From Theristus sp. LFF4_11 (Eukaryota > Nematoda > Chromadorea > Monhysterida > Xyalidae): 64,000 nt of DNA. The notes below the pieces were generated by a model, which was not told the origin of the DNA, did no database searches, and worked only from the letters and a program-made list of their open reading frames with translations. Each line of letters opens with the position of its first letter. Position 1 is the stretch's first letter. Position numbers and translations under genes: made by a program. The stretch covers positions 1 through 64,000 of the forward strand of contig JASANC010005603.1 of NCBI GenBank assembly GCA_030248135.1. Reading direction: 5' to 3'. Of the stretch, positions 1 through 8,686 are shown in pieces.

Positions 1-182
1 AGTGTCGGGCAGAAGTGTCTTTCTTTTCTGAAACACGATGAATACTGGTGGTGCTGGCCTGCCGCTGAAAAAGCTTGCACAGTAAAAAAGCGAAAATCAT
101 ACTTGTCGGTTAAAATGCAGTTTTTATAGACCAAAAACCTAAATTACACTACACTTGGGTGAAATTAAGAGCCCGGAACTTT
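1..182. other. partial 5S/SL array unit (SL upstream region and spacer)
   Basis: The window opens inside an array unit. The first bases are the same as those immediately upstream of every SL-like gene further right, so an SL copy on the minus strand lies just left of base 1. The rest is the spacer that precedes a 5S gene in all units. No protein gene is supported here. Confidence 0.8.
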
Positions 183-301
183 GTCTACGACCATACCACG
201 CTGAACGCACGCCATCCCGTCCGATCTGGCAAGTTAAGCAGCGTCGGGCCTGGTTAGTACTTGGATCGGAGACGGCCTGGGAACCCCAGGTGTCGTAGGC
301 T
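183..301 (+). rRNA. 5S ribosomal RNA, array copy 1
   Basis: 119-nt 5S rRNA that differs from the nematode 5S pattern I know at only scattered positions. The internal Pol III promoter is intact: the box A region (AAGTTAAGCAGCG), and GGATCGGAGACGGCCT covering the intermediate element and box C. The ends pair (GTCTACGAC with GTCGTAGGC) to form helix I. A TTTT run follows directly as terminator. Confidence 0.95.
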
Positions 302-320
302 TTTGACATTTTTTTAGAAC

Positions 321-992
321 TAGGGTTGGCATAGGAAAAAGAACCGTTTTTTCGTTTTAAAACCGGTTTTTTTCAGTTTTTTGAAAAATAAAAAACCGGT
401 TTTTTATCTTAAAATTTTTTAAACTTCGTGGTCAAAAATCACAATTCTTCGATGGATTGATTAAATGTAAAATTATACTTTTGAAAAAACGGTGCAGTGG
501 AACTGTGTCGAACTGAACTGGTGAAGCATCATTTTGCAGAAGCTTTTGTGTCAAGGGTCAAGTGAAATACGATGAAGAAAGACAAGGTGACTGCTAATGC
601 TAAACTGAATGCAGATGCAGACTCACTGACGACGTTGTCGATTTGTTATTTTTCAAACGCCATCCGATACCAGTTTCACTTTGCAGTTCTGCAAATCTCG
701 CCCCCTAATCGGGGTCAGCTATCCGGTCTCCCTGCAACCGTCCGCCCCCCGCCCCCCAACCGCTCCCCACATCTACACGGGCACTGCCCAGTCGTTGTTT
801 TCAATTTTTTGAACGTGCTGCCCTGGAAACCAATAAAAGCTAGTGTGATTTGAAACGAAAACAGCAAAATGGTTGTTTGCCCGAAAACAGCATTTTACGC
901 TGCTCAAAATCACTAATTTTGATGTATTTCCTATTTTGAGTTCAAGGTGCCAAGCTCTGGAAAGTTTAGGTGCTGGGAAGCATTCGGTTGTT
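321..992 (+). mobile_element. 5S-spacer MITE, right end lost
   Basis: Begins TAGGGTTGGCATAGG and carries CCGGTTTTTT-rich internal sequence and a C-tract. It breaks off after CATTCGGTTG, where full copies continue to a CCAACCCTA terminus. Three array units share this same breakpoint, so the deletion spread with unit amplification. Confidence 0.7.
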
Positions 993-1007
993 TTTTTTAG
1001 ATTAATT

Positions 1008-1110
1008 CCTGCTCAAAATGAGCAGCTATTTCAAAAATAACCCAGCAAACCACGAATCGTTGCCGATTGGGCTGCTTGTGTTTACCTTGGGTTGTGTATG
1101 GGTAAATACC
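1008..1110 (-). ncRNA. spliced-leader-like RNA gene, type a
   Basis: Read on the minus strand the RNA starts GGTATTTACC, which can fold on itself. The candidate leader is about 25 nt and ends CACAACCCAAG. It is followed at once by a splice donor (AAG|GTAAAC). About 60 nt later comes an Sm-like site (GTTATTTTTGAAATAG) and then a perfect stem-loop CTGCTC-ATTTT-GAGCAG at 1009-1025. This is the layout of nematode SL RNAs (leader exon, donor, Sm site, 3' hairpin), and it lies opposite to 5S as in Caenorhabditis. The exact 5' and 3' ends are inferred. Confidence 0.8.
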
Positions 1111-1301
1111 AACGATATAAGTGTCGGGCAGAAGTGTCTTTCTGTTCTGAAACACGATGAATACTGGCGGTGCTGGCCTGCCGCTGAAAAAGCTTGCACC
1201 GTAAAAAAGCGAAAATCATACTTGTCGGTTAAAATGCAGTTTTTATAAACCAAAAACCTAAATTACGCTACACTTGGGTGAAATTGAGAGTCACGAGCTT
1301 T

Positions 1302-1420
1302 GTCTACGACCATACCACGCTGAACGCACGCCATCCCGTCCGATCTGGCAAGTTAAGCAGCGTCGGGCCTGGTTAGTACTTGGATCGGAGACGGCCTGGG
1401 AACCCCAGGTGTCGTAGGCT
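1302..1420 (+). rRNA. 5S ribosomal RNA, array copy 2
   Basis: Same sequence as copy 1 over its whole 119 nt, with intact internal promoter and T-run terminator. It follows the SL-like gene at 1008-1110 on the opposite strand. Confidence 0.95.
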
Positions 1421-1439
1421 TTTGACATTTTTTTAGAAC

Positions 1440-2187
1440 TAGGGTTGGCATAGGAAAAAGAACCGTTTTTTCCGTTTTAAAACCGTTTTTTTCAGTTTTT
1501 TGAAAAATAAAAAACCGGTTTTTTATCTTAAAATTTTTTAAACTTCGTGGTCAAAAATCACAATTCTTCGATGGATTGATTAAATGTAAAATTATACTTT
1601 TGAAAAAACGGTGCAGTGAAACTGTGTCGGACTGAACTGGTGAAGCATCATTTTGCAGAAGCTTTTGTGTCAAGGGTCCAGTGAAATACGATGAAGAAAG
1701 ACAAGGTGACTGCTAATGCTAAACTGAATGCAGATGCAGACTCACTGACGACGTTGTCGATTTGTTATTTTTCAAACGCCATCCGATACCAGTTTCACTT
1801 TGCAGTTCTGCAAATCTCGCCCCCTAATCGGGGTAAGCTATCCGGTCTCCTTGCAACCGTCCGCCCCCCCCCCCCCAACCGCTCCCCACATCTACACGGG
1901 CACTGCCCAGTCGTTGTTTTCAATTTTTTGAACGTGCTGCCCTGGAAACCAATAAAAGCTAGTGTGATTTGAATTGAAATGAAAACAGCAAAATGGTTGT
2001 ATGCCCGAAAACAGCATTTTACGCTGCTCAAAATCACTAATTTTGATGCATTTCCAATTTTTTGAGTTCAAGGTGCCAAGTTCTGGAAAGTTTAGGAGCT
2101 GGGAAGCATTCGGTTTTTTATGGTTTTAAAACGGAAAAGCAACCGTTTTTTCCTGGCAATATAAAAAACTGTTTTTTACCAACCCTA
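1440..2187 (+). mobile_element. 5S-spacer MITE, full length (~750 bp)
   Basis: Inverted termini TAGGGTTGG and CCAACCCTA enclose A/T-rich sequence. Flanks are TTTTTTAGAAC on the left and GATAGAACC on the right. Units without the element read TTTTTTAGATAGAACTAAAAG, so the insert sits at TAGAAC with a duplicated target, possibly 8 bp (GATAGAAC) with loss of bases on the left. The 5'-TAGGG terminus and possible 8-bp duplication suggest the hAT class. The internal 93-codon frame is not convincing as coding. Confidence 0.72.
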
Positions 2188-2248
2188 GATAGAACCAACA
2201 AATATAAAGGTGGCTGCTTCCTCATTTCGGTTTATTTTTAGAATAATT

Positions 2249-2351
2249 CCTGCTCAAAATGAGCAGCTATTTCAAAAATAACCCAGCAAACCACGAATCG
2301 TTGCCGATTGGGCTGCTTGTGTTTACCTTGGGTTGTGTATGGGTAAATACC
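2249..2351 (-). ncRNA. spliced-leader-like RNA gene, type a
   Basis: Same structure as the gene at 1008-1110: leader ending CACAACCCAAG, GTAAAC donor, ATTTTTGA Sm-like site, 3' hairpin at 2250-2266. It directly follows the right end of a full-length spacer mobile element and its flank. Confidence 0.8.
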
Positions 2352-2537
2352 AACGATATAAGTGTCGGGCAGAAGTGTCTTTCTGTTCTGAAACACGATG
2401 AATACTGGTGGTGTTGGCCTGTCGCTGAGAAAGCTTGAGTAAGAAGCGAAAATTCTACTTGTCGGTTAAATTGCAGTTTTATAGACCAAAAACCTAAATT
2501 ACGCTACACTTGGGTGAAATTGAGAGTCAGTAACTTT

Positions 2538-2656
2538 GTCTACGACCATACCACGCTGAACGCACGCCATCCCGTCCGATCTGGCAAGTTAAGCAGCGTC
2601 GGGCCTGGTTAGTACTTGGATCGGAGACGGCCTGGGAACCCCAGGTGTCGTAGGCT
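2538..2656 (+). rRNA. 5S ribosomal RNA, array copy 3
   Basis: Full 119-nt copy matching the array consensus with intact internal promoter. The downstream spacer here is the short type, lacking the TAGGGTTGGCA mobile element. Confidence 0.95.
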
Positions 2657-2734
2657 TTTGACATATTTGTTTTTTAGATAGAACTAAAAGACCTAAAGTT
2701 GGTTGCTTCTCATTTTTTGTTTTTTGAAATAATT

Positions 2735-2840
2735 CCTGCTCAAAATGAGCAGCTATTTTAAAAATAACCCAGCAAACCACGAATCGTTGCCGATTGGGCT
2801 GCTTGTGGAGTTTACCTTGGGCTGTGTATGGGTAAATACC
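2735..2840 (-). ncRNA. spliced-leader-like RNA gene, type b
   Basis: Leader variant ending CACAGCCCAAG (one change from type a). It has a GTAAAC donor, 3 extra nt just after the donor, an altered Sm-like run (ATTTTTAAAA) and an intact 3' hairpin at 2736-2752. Confidence 0.75.
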
Positions 2841-3031
2841 AACGATATAAGTGTCGGGCAGAAGTGTCTTTCTTTTCTGAAACACGATGAATACTGGTGG
2901 TGCTGGCCTGCCGCTGAAAAAGCTTGCACAGTAAAAAAGCGAAAATCATACTTGTCGGTTAAAATGCAGTTTTTATAGACCAAAAACCTAAATTACACTA
3001 CACTTGGGTGAAATTAAGAGTCCGGAACTTT

Positions 3032-3150
3032 GTCTACGACCATACCACGCTGAACGCACGCCATCCCGTCCGATCTGGCAAGTTAAGCAGCGTCGGGCCT
3101 GGTTAGTACTTGGATCGGAGACGGCCTGGGAACCCCAGGTGTCGTAGGCT
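3032..3150 (+). rRNA. 5S ribosomal RNA, array copy 4
   Basis: Full 119-nt consensus copy with T-run terminator. It is followed by a truncated spacer mobile element. Confidence 0.95.
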
Positions 3151-3169
3151 TTTGACATTTTTTTAGAAC

Positions 3170-3846
3170 TAGGGTTGGCATAGGAAAAAGAACCGTTTTT
3201 TCCGTTTTAAAACCGTTTTTTTTCAGTTTTTAAAAAAATAAAGAACCGGTTTTTTATCTTAAAATTTTTTAAACTTCGTGGTCAAAAATCACAATTCTTC
3301 GATGGATTGATTAAATGTAAAATTATACTTTTGAAAAAACGGTGCAGTGGAACTGTGTCGAACTGAACTGGTGAAGCATCATTTTGCAGAAGCTTTTGTG
3401 TCAAGGGTCAAGTGAAATACGATGAAGAAAGACAAGGTGACTGCTAATGCTAAACTGAATGCAGATGCAGACTCACTGACGACGTTGTCGATTTGTTATT
3501 TTTCAAACGCCATCCGATACCAGTTTCACTTTGCAGTTCTGCAAATCTCGCCCCCTAATCGGGGTCAGCTATCCGGTCTCCCTGCAACCGTCCGCCCCCC
3601 CCCCCCCCAACCGCTCCCCACATCTACACGGGCACTGCCCAGTCGTTGTTTTCAATTTTTTGAACGTGCTGCCCTGGAAACCAATAAAAGCTAGTGTGAT
3701 TGGATTTGAAACGAAAACAGCAAAATGGTTGTTTGCCCGAAAACAGCATTTTACGCTGCTCAAAATCACTAATTTTGATGTATTTCCTATTTTGAGTTCA
3801 AGGTGCCAAGTTCTGGAAAGTTTAGGAGCTGGGAAGCATTCGGTTG
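3170..3846 (+). mobile_element. 5S-spacer MITE, right end lost
   Basis: Same left terminus (TAGGGTTGGCATAGG) and same right breakpoint after CATTCGGTTG as the copy at 321-992. Confidence 0.7.
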
Positions 3847-3862
3847 TTTTTTTAGAATAATT

Positions 3863-3965
3863 CCTGCTCAAAATGAGCAGCTATTTCAAAAATAACCCAG
3901 CAAACCACGAATCGTTGCCGATTGGGCTGCTTATGTTTACCTTGGGCTGTGTATGGGTAAATACC
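3863..3965 (-). ncRNA. spliced-leader-like RNA gene, type b
   Basis: Leader ends CACAGCCCAAG, followed by GTAAAC. The Sm-like run is ATTTTTGA and the hairpin is at 3864-3880. It combines the type b leader with the type a Sm site, which suggests exchange between units. Confidence 0.78.
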
Positions 3966-4168
3966 AACGATATAAATGTCGGGCAGAAGTGTCTTTCATT
4001 TCTGAAACACGATGAATACTGGTGGTGCTGGCTTGCCGCTGAAAAAGCTTGACACAGTAAAAAAGCGAAAATCATACTTGTTTTTAAAATAAATCATAAA
4101 ATGCAGTTTTTACAGACCAAAAACCTAAATTACGCTACACTTGGGTGAAATTGAGAGTCAGGAGTTTT

Positions 4169-4287
4169 GTCTACGACCATACCACGCTGAACGCACGCCA
4201 TCCCGTCCGATCTGGCAAGTTAAGCAGCGTTGGGCCTGGTTAGTACTTGGATCGGAGACGGCCTGGGAACCCCAGGTGTCGTAGGCT
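4169..4287 (+). rRNA. 5S ribosomal RNA, array copy 5
   Basis: Full-length copy with one change in the body (GCGTTGGGCC where the others have GCGTCGGGCC). Control boxes and ends are intact, so it is probably functional. Confidence 0.93.
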
Positions 4288-4368
4288 TTTGACATATTTG
4301 TTTTTTAGATAGAACTAAAAGATCTAAAGTTGGTTGCTTCTCAATTTTTGTTTTTTTTTGAAATATTT

Positions 4369-4474
4369 CTTGCTCAAAATGAGCAGCTATTTTAAAAATA
4401 ACCCAGCAAACCACGAATCGTTGCCGATTGGGTTGCTTGTGGTGTTTACCTTGGGCTGAGTATGGGTAAATACC
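4369..4474 (-). ncRNA. spliced-leader-like RNA gene, type c
   Basis: Leader variant ending CTCAGCCCAAG with GTAAAC donor. The Sm-like run is ATTTTTAAAA. The hairpin has one base change at its tip pair but can still fold. Confidence 0.72.
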
Positions 4475-4660
4475 AACGATATTAGTTTCGGGCAGAAGTG
4501 TCTTTCTGTTCTGAAACACGATGAATACTGGTGGTGTTGGCCTGTCGCTGAGAAAGCTTGAGTAAAAAGCGAAAATTCTACTTGTCGGTTAAATTGCAGT
4601 TTTATAGACCAAAAACCTAAATTACGCTACACTTGGGTGAAATTTAAAGTCAGTAACTTT

Positions 4661-4779
4661 GTCTACGACCATACCACGCTGAACGCACGCCATCCTGTCC
4701 GATCTGGCAAGTTAAGCAGCGTCGGGCCTGGTTAGTACTTGGATCGGAGACGGCCTGGGAACCCCAGGTGTCGTAGGCT
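4661..4779 (+). rRNA. 5S ribosomal RNA, array copy 6
   Basis: Full-length copy with one substitution in the normally invariant CATCCCGTCC stretch (CATCCTGTCC). The rest matches consensus. Confidence 0.92.
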
Positions 4780-4798
4780 TTTGACATTTTTTTAGAAC

Positions 4799-5551
4799 TA
4801 GGGTTGGCATAGGAAAAAACCGGTTTATTTTCCGTTTTAAAACCGGTTTTTTCCAGTTATTTTTGAAAAATAAAAAACCGGTTTTTTATCTTAAAATTTT
4901 TTAAACTTCGTGGTCAAAAATCACAATTCTTCGATGGATTGATTAAATGTAAAATTATACTTTTGAAAAAACGGTGCAGTGGAACTGTGTCGAACTGAAC
5001 TGGTGAAGCATCATTTTGCAGAAGCTTTTGTGTCAAGGGTCAAGTGAAATACGATGAAGAAAGACAAGGTGACTGCTAATGCTAAACTGAATGCAGATGC
5101 AGACTCACTGACGACGTTGTCGATTTGTTATTTTTCAAACGCCATCCGATACCAGTTTCACTTTGCAGTTCTGCAAATCTCGCCCCCTAATCGGGGTCAG
5201 CTATCCGGTCTCCTTGCAACCGTCCGCCCCCCCCCCCCCCAACCGCTCCCCACATCTACACGGGCACTGCCCAGTCGTTGTTTTCAATTTTTTGAACGTG
5301 CTGCCCTGGAAACCAATAAAAGCTAGTGTGATTTGAATTGAAACGAAAACAGCAAAATGGTTGTATGCCCGAAAACAGCATTTTACGCTGCTCAAAATCA
5401 CTAATTTTGATGCATTTCCTATTTTTTGAGTTCAAGGTGCCAAGTTCTGGAAAGTTTAGGAGCTGGGAAGCATTCGGTTTTTTATGGTTTTAAAACGGAA
5501 AAGCAACCGTTTTTTCCTGGCAATATAAAAAACTGTTTTTTACCAACCCTA
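4799..5551 (+). mobile_element. 5S-spacer MITE, full length (~750 bp)
   Basis: Second complete copy, from TAGGGTTGGCATAGG to CCAACCCTA, followed by GATAGAACC. It matches the copy at 1440-2187 apart from scattered differences in the poly-C tract and A/T runs. Confidence 0.72.
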
Positions 5552-5612
5552 GATAGAACCAACAAATATAAAGGTGGCTGCTTCCTCATTTCGGTTTATT
5601 TTTAGAATAATT

Positions 5613-5715
5613 CCTGCTCAAAATGAGCAGCTATTTCAAAAATAACCCAGCAAACCACGAATCGTTGCCGATTGGGCTGCTTGTGTTTACCTTGGGTTGT
5701 GTATGGGTAAATACC
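5613..5715 (-). ncRNA. spliced-leader-like RNA gene, type a
   Basis: Identical in leader, donor, Sm-like site and 3' hairpin (5614-5630) to the gene at 1008-1110. Confidence 0.8.
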
Positions 5716-5917
5716 AACGATATAAGTGTCGGGCAGAAGTGTCTTTCTGTTCTGAAACACGATGAATACTGGCGGTGCTGGCCTGTCGCTGAAAAAGCTT
5801 GCACCGTAAAAAAGCGAAAATCATACTTGTTTTTAAAATAAATCATAAAATGCAGTTTTTACAGACCAAAAACCTAAATTACGCTACACTTGGGTGAAAT
5901 TGAGAGTCAGGAGTTTT

Positions 5918-6036
5918 GTCTACGACCATACCACGCTGAACGCACGCCATCCCGTCCGATCTGGCACGTTAAGCAGCGTCGGGCCTGGTTAGTACTTGGA
6001 TCGGAGACGGCCTGGGAACCCCAGGTGTCGTAGGCT
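5918..6036 (+). rRNA. 5S ribosomal RNA, array copy 7
   Basis: Full-length copy with a single change in the box A region (GGCACGTTAAG instead of GGCAAGTTAAG), which might weaken TFIIIA/TFIIIC recognition. Confidence 0.92.
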
Positions 6037-6116
6037 TTTGACATATTTGTTTTTTAGATAGAACTAAAAGATCTAAAGTTGTTTGCTTCTCAATTTTTGT
6101 TTTTTTTGAAATATTT

Positions 6117-6222
6117 CCTGCTCAAAATGAGCAGCTATTTTAAAAATAACCCAGCAAACCACGAATCGTTGCCGATTGGGTTGCTTGTGGTGTTTACCTT
6201 GGGCTGAGTATGGGTAAATACC
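6117..6222 (-). ncRNA. spliced-leader-like RNA gene, type c
   Basis: Leader ends CTCAGCCCAAG, then GTAAAC. The Sm-like run is ATTTTTAAAA and the hairpin at 6118-6134 is intact. Confidence 0.75.
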
Positions 6223-6413
6223 AACGATATTAGTGTCGGGCAGAAGTGTCTTTCTTTTCTGAAACACGATGAATACTGGTGGTGCTGGCCTGCCGCTGAA
6301 AAAGCTTGCACTGTAAAAAAGCGAAAATCATACTTGTCGGTTAAAATGCAGTTTTTATAGACCAAAAACCTAAATTACGCTACACTTGGGTGAAATTGAG
6401 AGTGAGGAACTTT

Positions 6414-6532
6414 GTCTACGACCATACCACGCTGAACGCACGCCATCCCGTCCGATCTGGCAAGTTAAGCAGCGTCGGGCCTGGTTAGTACTTGGATCGG
6501 AGACGGCCTGGGAACCCCATGTGTCGTAGGTT
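6414..6532 (+). rRNA. 5S ribosomal RNA, array copy 8 (3' end altered)
   Basis: Copy with changes near the 3' end (CCCATGTGTC and TAGGTTTTT instead of CCCAGGTGTC and TAGGCTTTT). These disturb the terminal helix, so it may be a variant or decaying gene. Confidence 0.88.
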
Positions 6533-6551
6533 TTTGACATTTTTTTAGAAC

Positions 6552-7221
6552 TAGGGTTGGCATAGGAAAAAAAACGGTTTCTTTTCCGTTTTAAAACCGG
6601 TTTTTTTGCTTTTTTTTAAATAAAAAACCGGTTTTTACCTTAAATTTTTTTAAACTTCGTGGTCAAAAATCACAATTCTTCGATGGATTGATTAAATGTA
6701 AAATTATACTTTTGAAAAACGGTGCAGTGGAACTATGTCAAACTGAACTGGTGAAGCATCATTTTGCAGAAGCTTTTGTGTCAAGGGTCAAGTGAAATAC
6801 GATGAAGAACGACCAGGCGACTGCTAATGCTAAACTGAATGCAGATGCAGACTGACTGACGACGTTGTCGATTTGTTATTATTCAAACGCCATCCGATAC
6901 CAGTTTCACTTTGCAGTTCTGCAAATCTCGCCCCCTAATTGGGGTCAACTATCCGGTCTCCTTGCAACCGTCCGCCCCCCCCCCCCCCAACCGCTCCCCA
7001 CATCTACACGGGCACTGCCCAGTCGTTGTTTTCAATTTTTTGAACGTGCTGCCCTGGAAACCAATAAAAGCTAGTGTGATTTGAAACGAAAACAGCAAAA
7101 TGGTTGTTTGCCCGAAAACAGCATTTTACGCTGCTCAAAATCACTAATTTTGATGTATTTCCTATTTTGAGTTCAAGGTGCCAAGCTCTGGAAAGTTTAG
7201 GAGCTGGGAAGCATTCGGTTG
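6552..7221 (+). mobile_element. 5S-spacer MITE, right end lost, diverged
   Basis: Left-end-containing copy with the common truncated right end. It carries more substitutions than the others (GATGAAGAACGACCAGG, ACTGACTGACG). Confidence 0.68.
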
Positions 7222-7237
7222 TTTTTTTAGAATAATT

Positions 7238-7340
7238 CCTGCTCAAAATGAGCAGCTATTTCAAAAATAACCCAGCAAACCACGAATCGTTGCCGATTGG
7301 GCTGCTTGTGTTTACCTTGGGTTGTGTATGGGTAAATACC
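7238..7340 (-). ncRNA. spliced-leader-like RNA gene, type a
   Basis: Type a leader (ending CACAACCCAAG), GTAAAC donor, ATTTTTGA run and hairpin at 7239-7255. Confidence 0.8.
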
Positions 7341-7531
7341 AACGATATAAGTGTCGGGCAGAAGTGTCTTTCTGTTCTGAAACACGATGAATACTGGCGG
7401 TGCTGGCCTGTCGCTGAAAAAGCTTGCACCGTAAAAAAGCGAAAATCATACTTGTCGGTTAAAATGCAGTTTTTATAAACCAAAAACCTAAATTACGCTA
7501 CACTTGGGTGAAATTGAGAGTCACGAGCTTT

Positions 7532-7650
7532 GTCTACGACCATACCACGCTGAACGCACGCCATCCCGTCCGATCTGGCAAGTTAAGCAGCGTCGGGCCT
7601 GGTTAGTACTTGGATCGGAGACGGCCTGGGAACCCCAGGTGTCGTAGGCT
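7532..7650 (+). rRNA. 5S ribosomal RNA, array copy 9
   Basis: Full 119-nt consensus copy with intact internal promoter and terminator, followed by a short-type spacer. Confidence 0.95.
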
Positions 7651-7733
7651 TTTGACATATTTGTTTTTTAGATAGAACTAAAAGATCTAAAGTTGGTTGC
7701 TTCTCAATTTTTGTTTGTTTTTTTGAAATAGTT

Positions 7734-7839
7734 CCTGCTCAAAATGAGCAGCTATTTTAAAAATAACCCAGCAAACCACGAATCGTTGCCGATTGGGTTG
7801 CTTGTGGTGTTTACCTTGGGCTGAGTATGGGTAAATACC
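7734..7839 (-). ncRNA. spliced-leader-like RNA gene, type c
   Basis: Type c leader (ending CTCAGCCCAAG), GTAAAC donor, ATTTTTAAAA run and intact hairpin at 7735-7751. It is the last complete copy in the main array. Confidence 0.75.
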
Positions 7840-8031
7840 AACGATATTAGTGTCGGGCAGAAGTGTCTTTCTTTTCTGAAACACGATGAATACTGGTGGT
7901 GCTGGCCTGCCGCTGAAAAAGCTTGACACAGTAAAAAAGCGAAAATCATACTTGTCGGTTAAAATGCAGTTTTTATAGACCAAAAACCTAAATTACGCTA
8001 CACTTGGGTGAAATTGAGAGGGAGGAACTTT

Positions 8032-8150
8032 GTCTACGACCATACCACGCTGAACGCATGCCATCCCGTCCGATCTGGCAAGTTAAGTAGCGTCGGGCCT
8101 GGTTAGCACTTGGATCGGAGACGGCCTGGGAACCCCAGGTGTCGTAGGTT
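8032..8150 (+). rRNA. 5S ribosomal RNA, array copy 10 (diverged, array edge)
   Basis: Last plus-strand copy. It carries several substitutions (GCATGCC, AAGTAGC, GTTAGCACTT and a 3' TAGGTTTTT end). Decay at the edge is expected where homogenisation of a tandem array is weakest, so it is possibly a pseudogene. Confidence 0.85.
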
Positions 8151-8220
8151 TTTGATTCTTTTTCAGATGGAACTAACATACATAAAATTGGCTGCTTCTT
8201 TTACTTTTTTTTGCATTTTT

Positions 8221-8256
8221 TGAATAATTTCCGCTCAAGCTGAGCTGCTGCTCCAA
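8221..8256 (-). pseudogene. relic 3' end of an SL-like gene at array edge
   Basis: A degenerate version of the SL 3' stem-loop region (CCGCTCAAGCTGAGCTGC on plus) sits in the position expected for the next SL copy, but the leader and donor are missing. The array ends here. Confidence 0.5.
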
Positions 8257-8686
8257 AAAACCAAAACTTTTGTCATTTTTACGAGTTAGAGCGCTTATCA
8301 GTTCTGGTTTGATGTTTGCAATTGTTCTGATTCGTACGACGCAAAGAACGCAAATAACACGGCGATTCTAGGCTGCAGTGCATCAGCGTCCGAACGACTG
8401 ATATGAAGGTTGGAGGTGAGCCGGGCATCGAAAACGGTCGACAGACGGAATGAATCGGTGCGATACTTTCGAACAGTGGCAGCAATAATGAAGAACAAGC
8501 AACATCATGAACACAACAGTACGGCGTGGTGGACACTCGTAGCTCCCTTTAATGCAAGTTTCAGTCCCGGCATTACCTTTCACCACCACACAACACCGAA
8601 TTCTGCAACGTCAGACAGTCAGCCAGTTTCATTCTGCAGTGCACGGCATGATACCAGAGAAGTGTAAGACACCATGAGTGGGCTGG
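8257..8686. other. intergenic, no gene supported
   Basis: Single-copy sequence between the 5S/SL array and the 3' end of the PELP1-like gene. Open frames on both strands are short and show no recognisable motif. It probably includes the 3' UTR of the minus-strand gene. Confidence 0.5.

Noticed and set aside
572..853. 93-codon frame MKKDKVTANAKLNADAD.. repeated in several units
   Set aside because: It lies wholly inside the spacer MITE, crosses a variable poly-C tract that shifts the frame between copies, and has no recognisable domain.
1018..1248. Repeated ~76-codon open frames over the array (MSSYFKNNPANHE.. on plus and their antisense partners)
   Set aside because: They coincide with the SL-like RNA genes. 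Frames break differently from copy to copy, and no known domain is seen.
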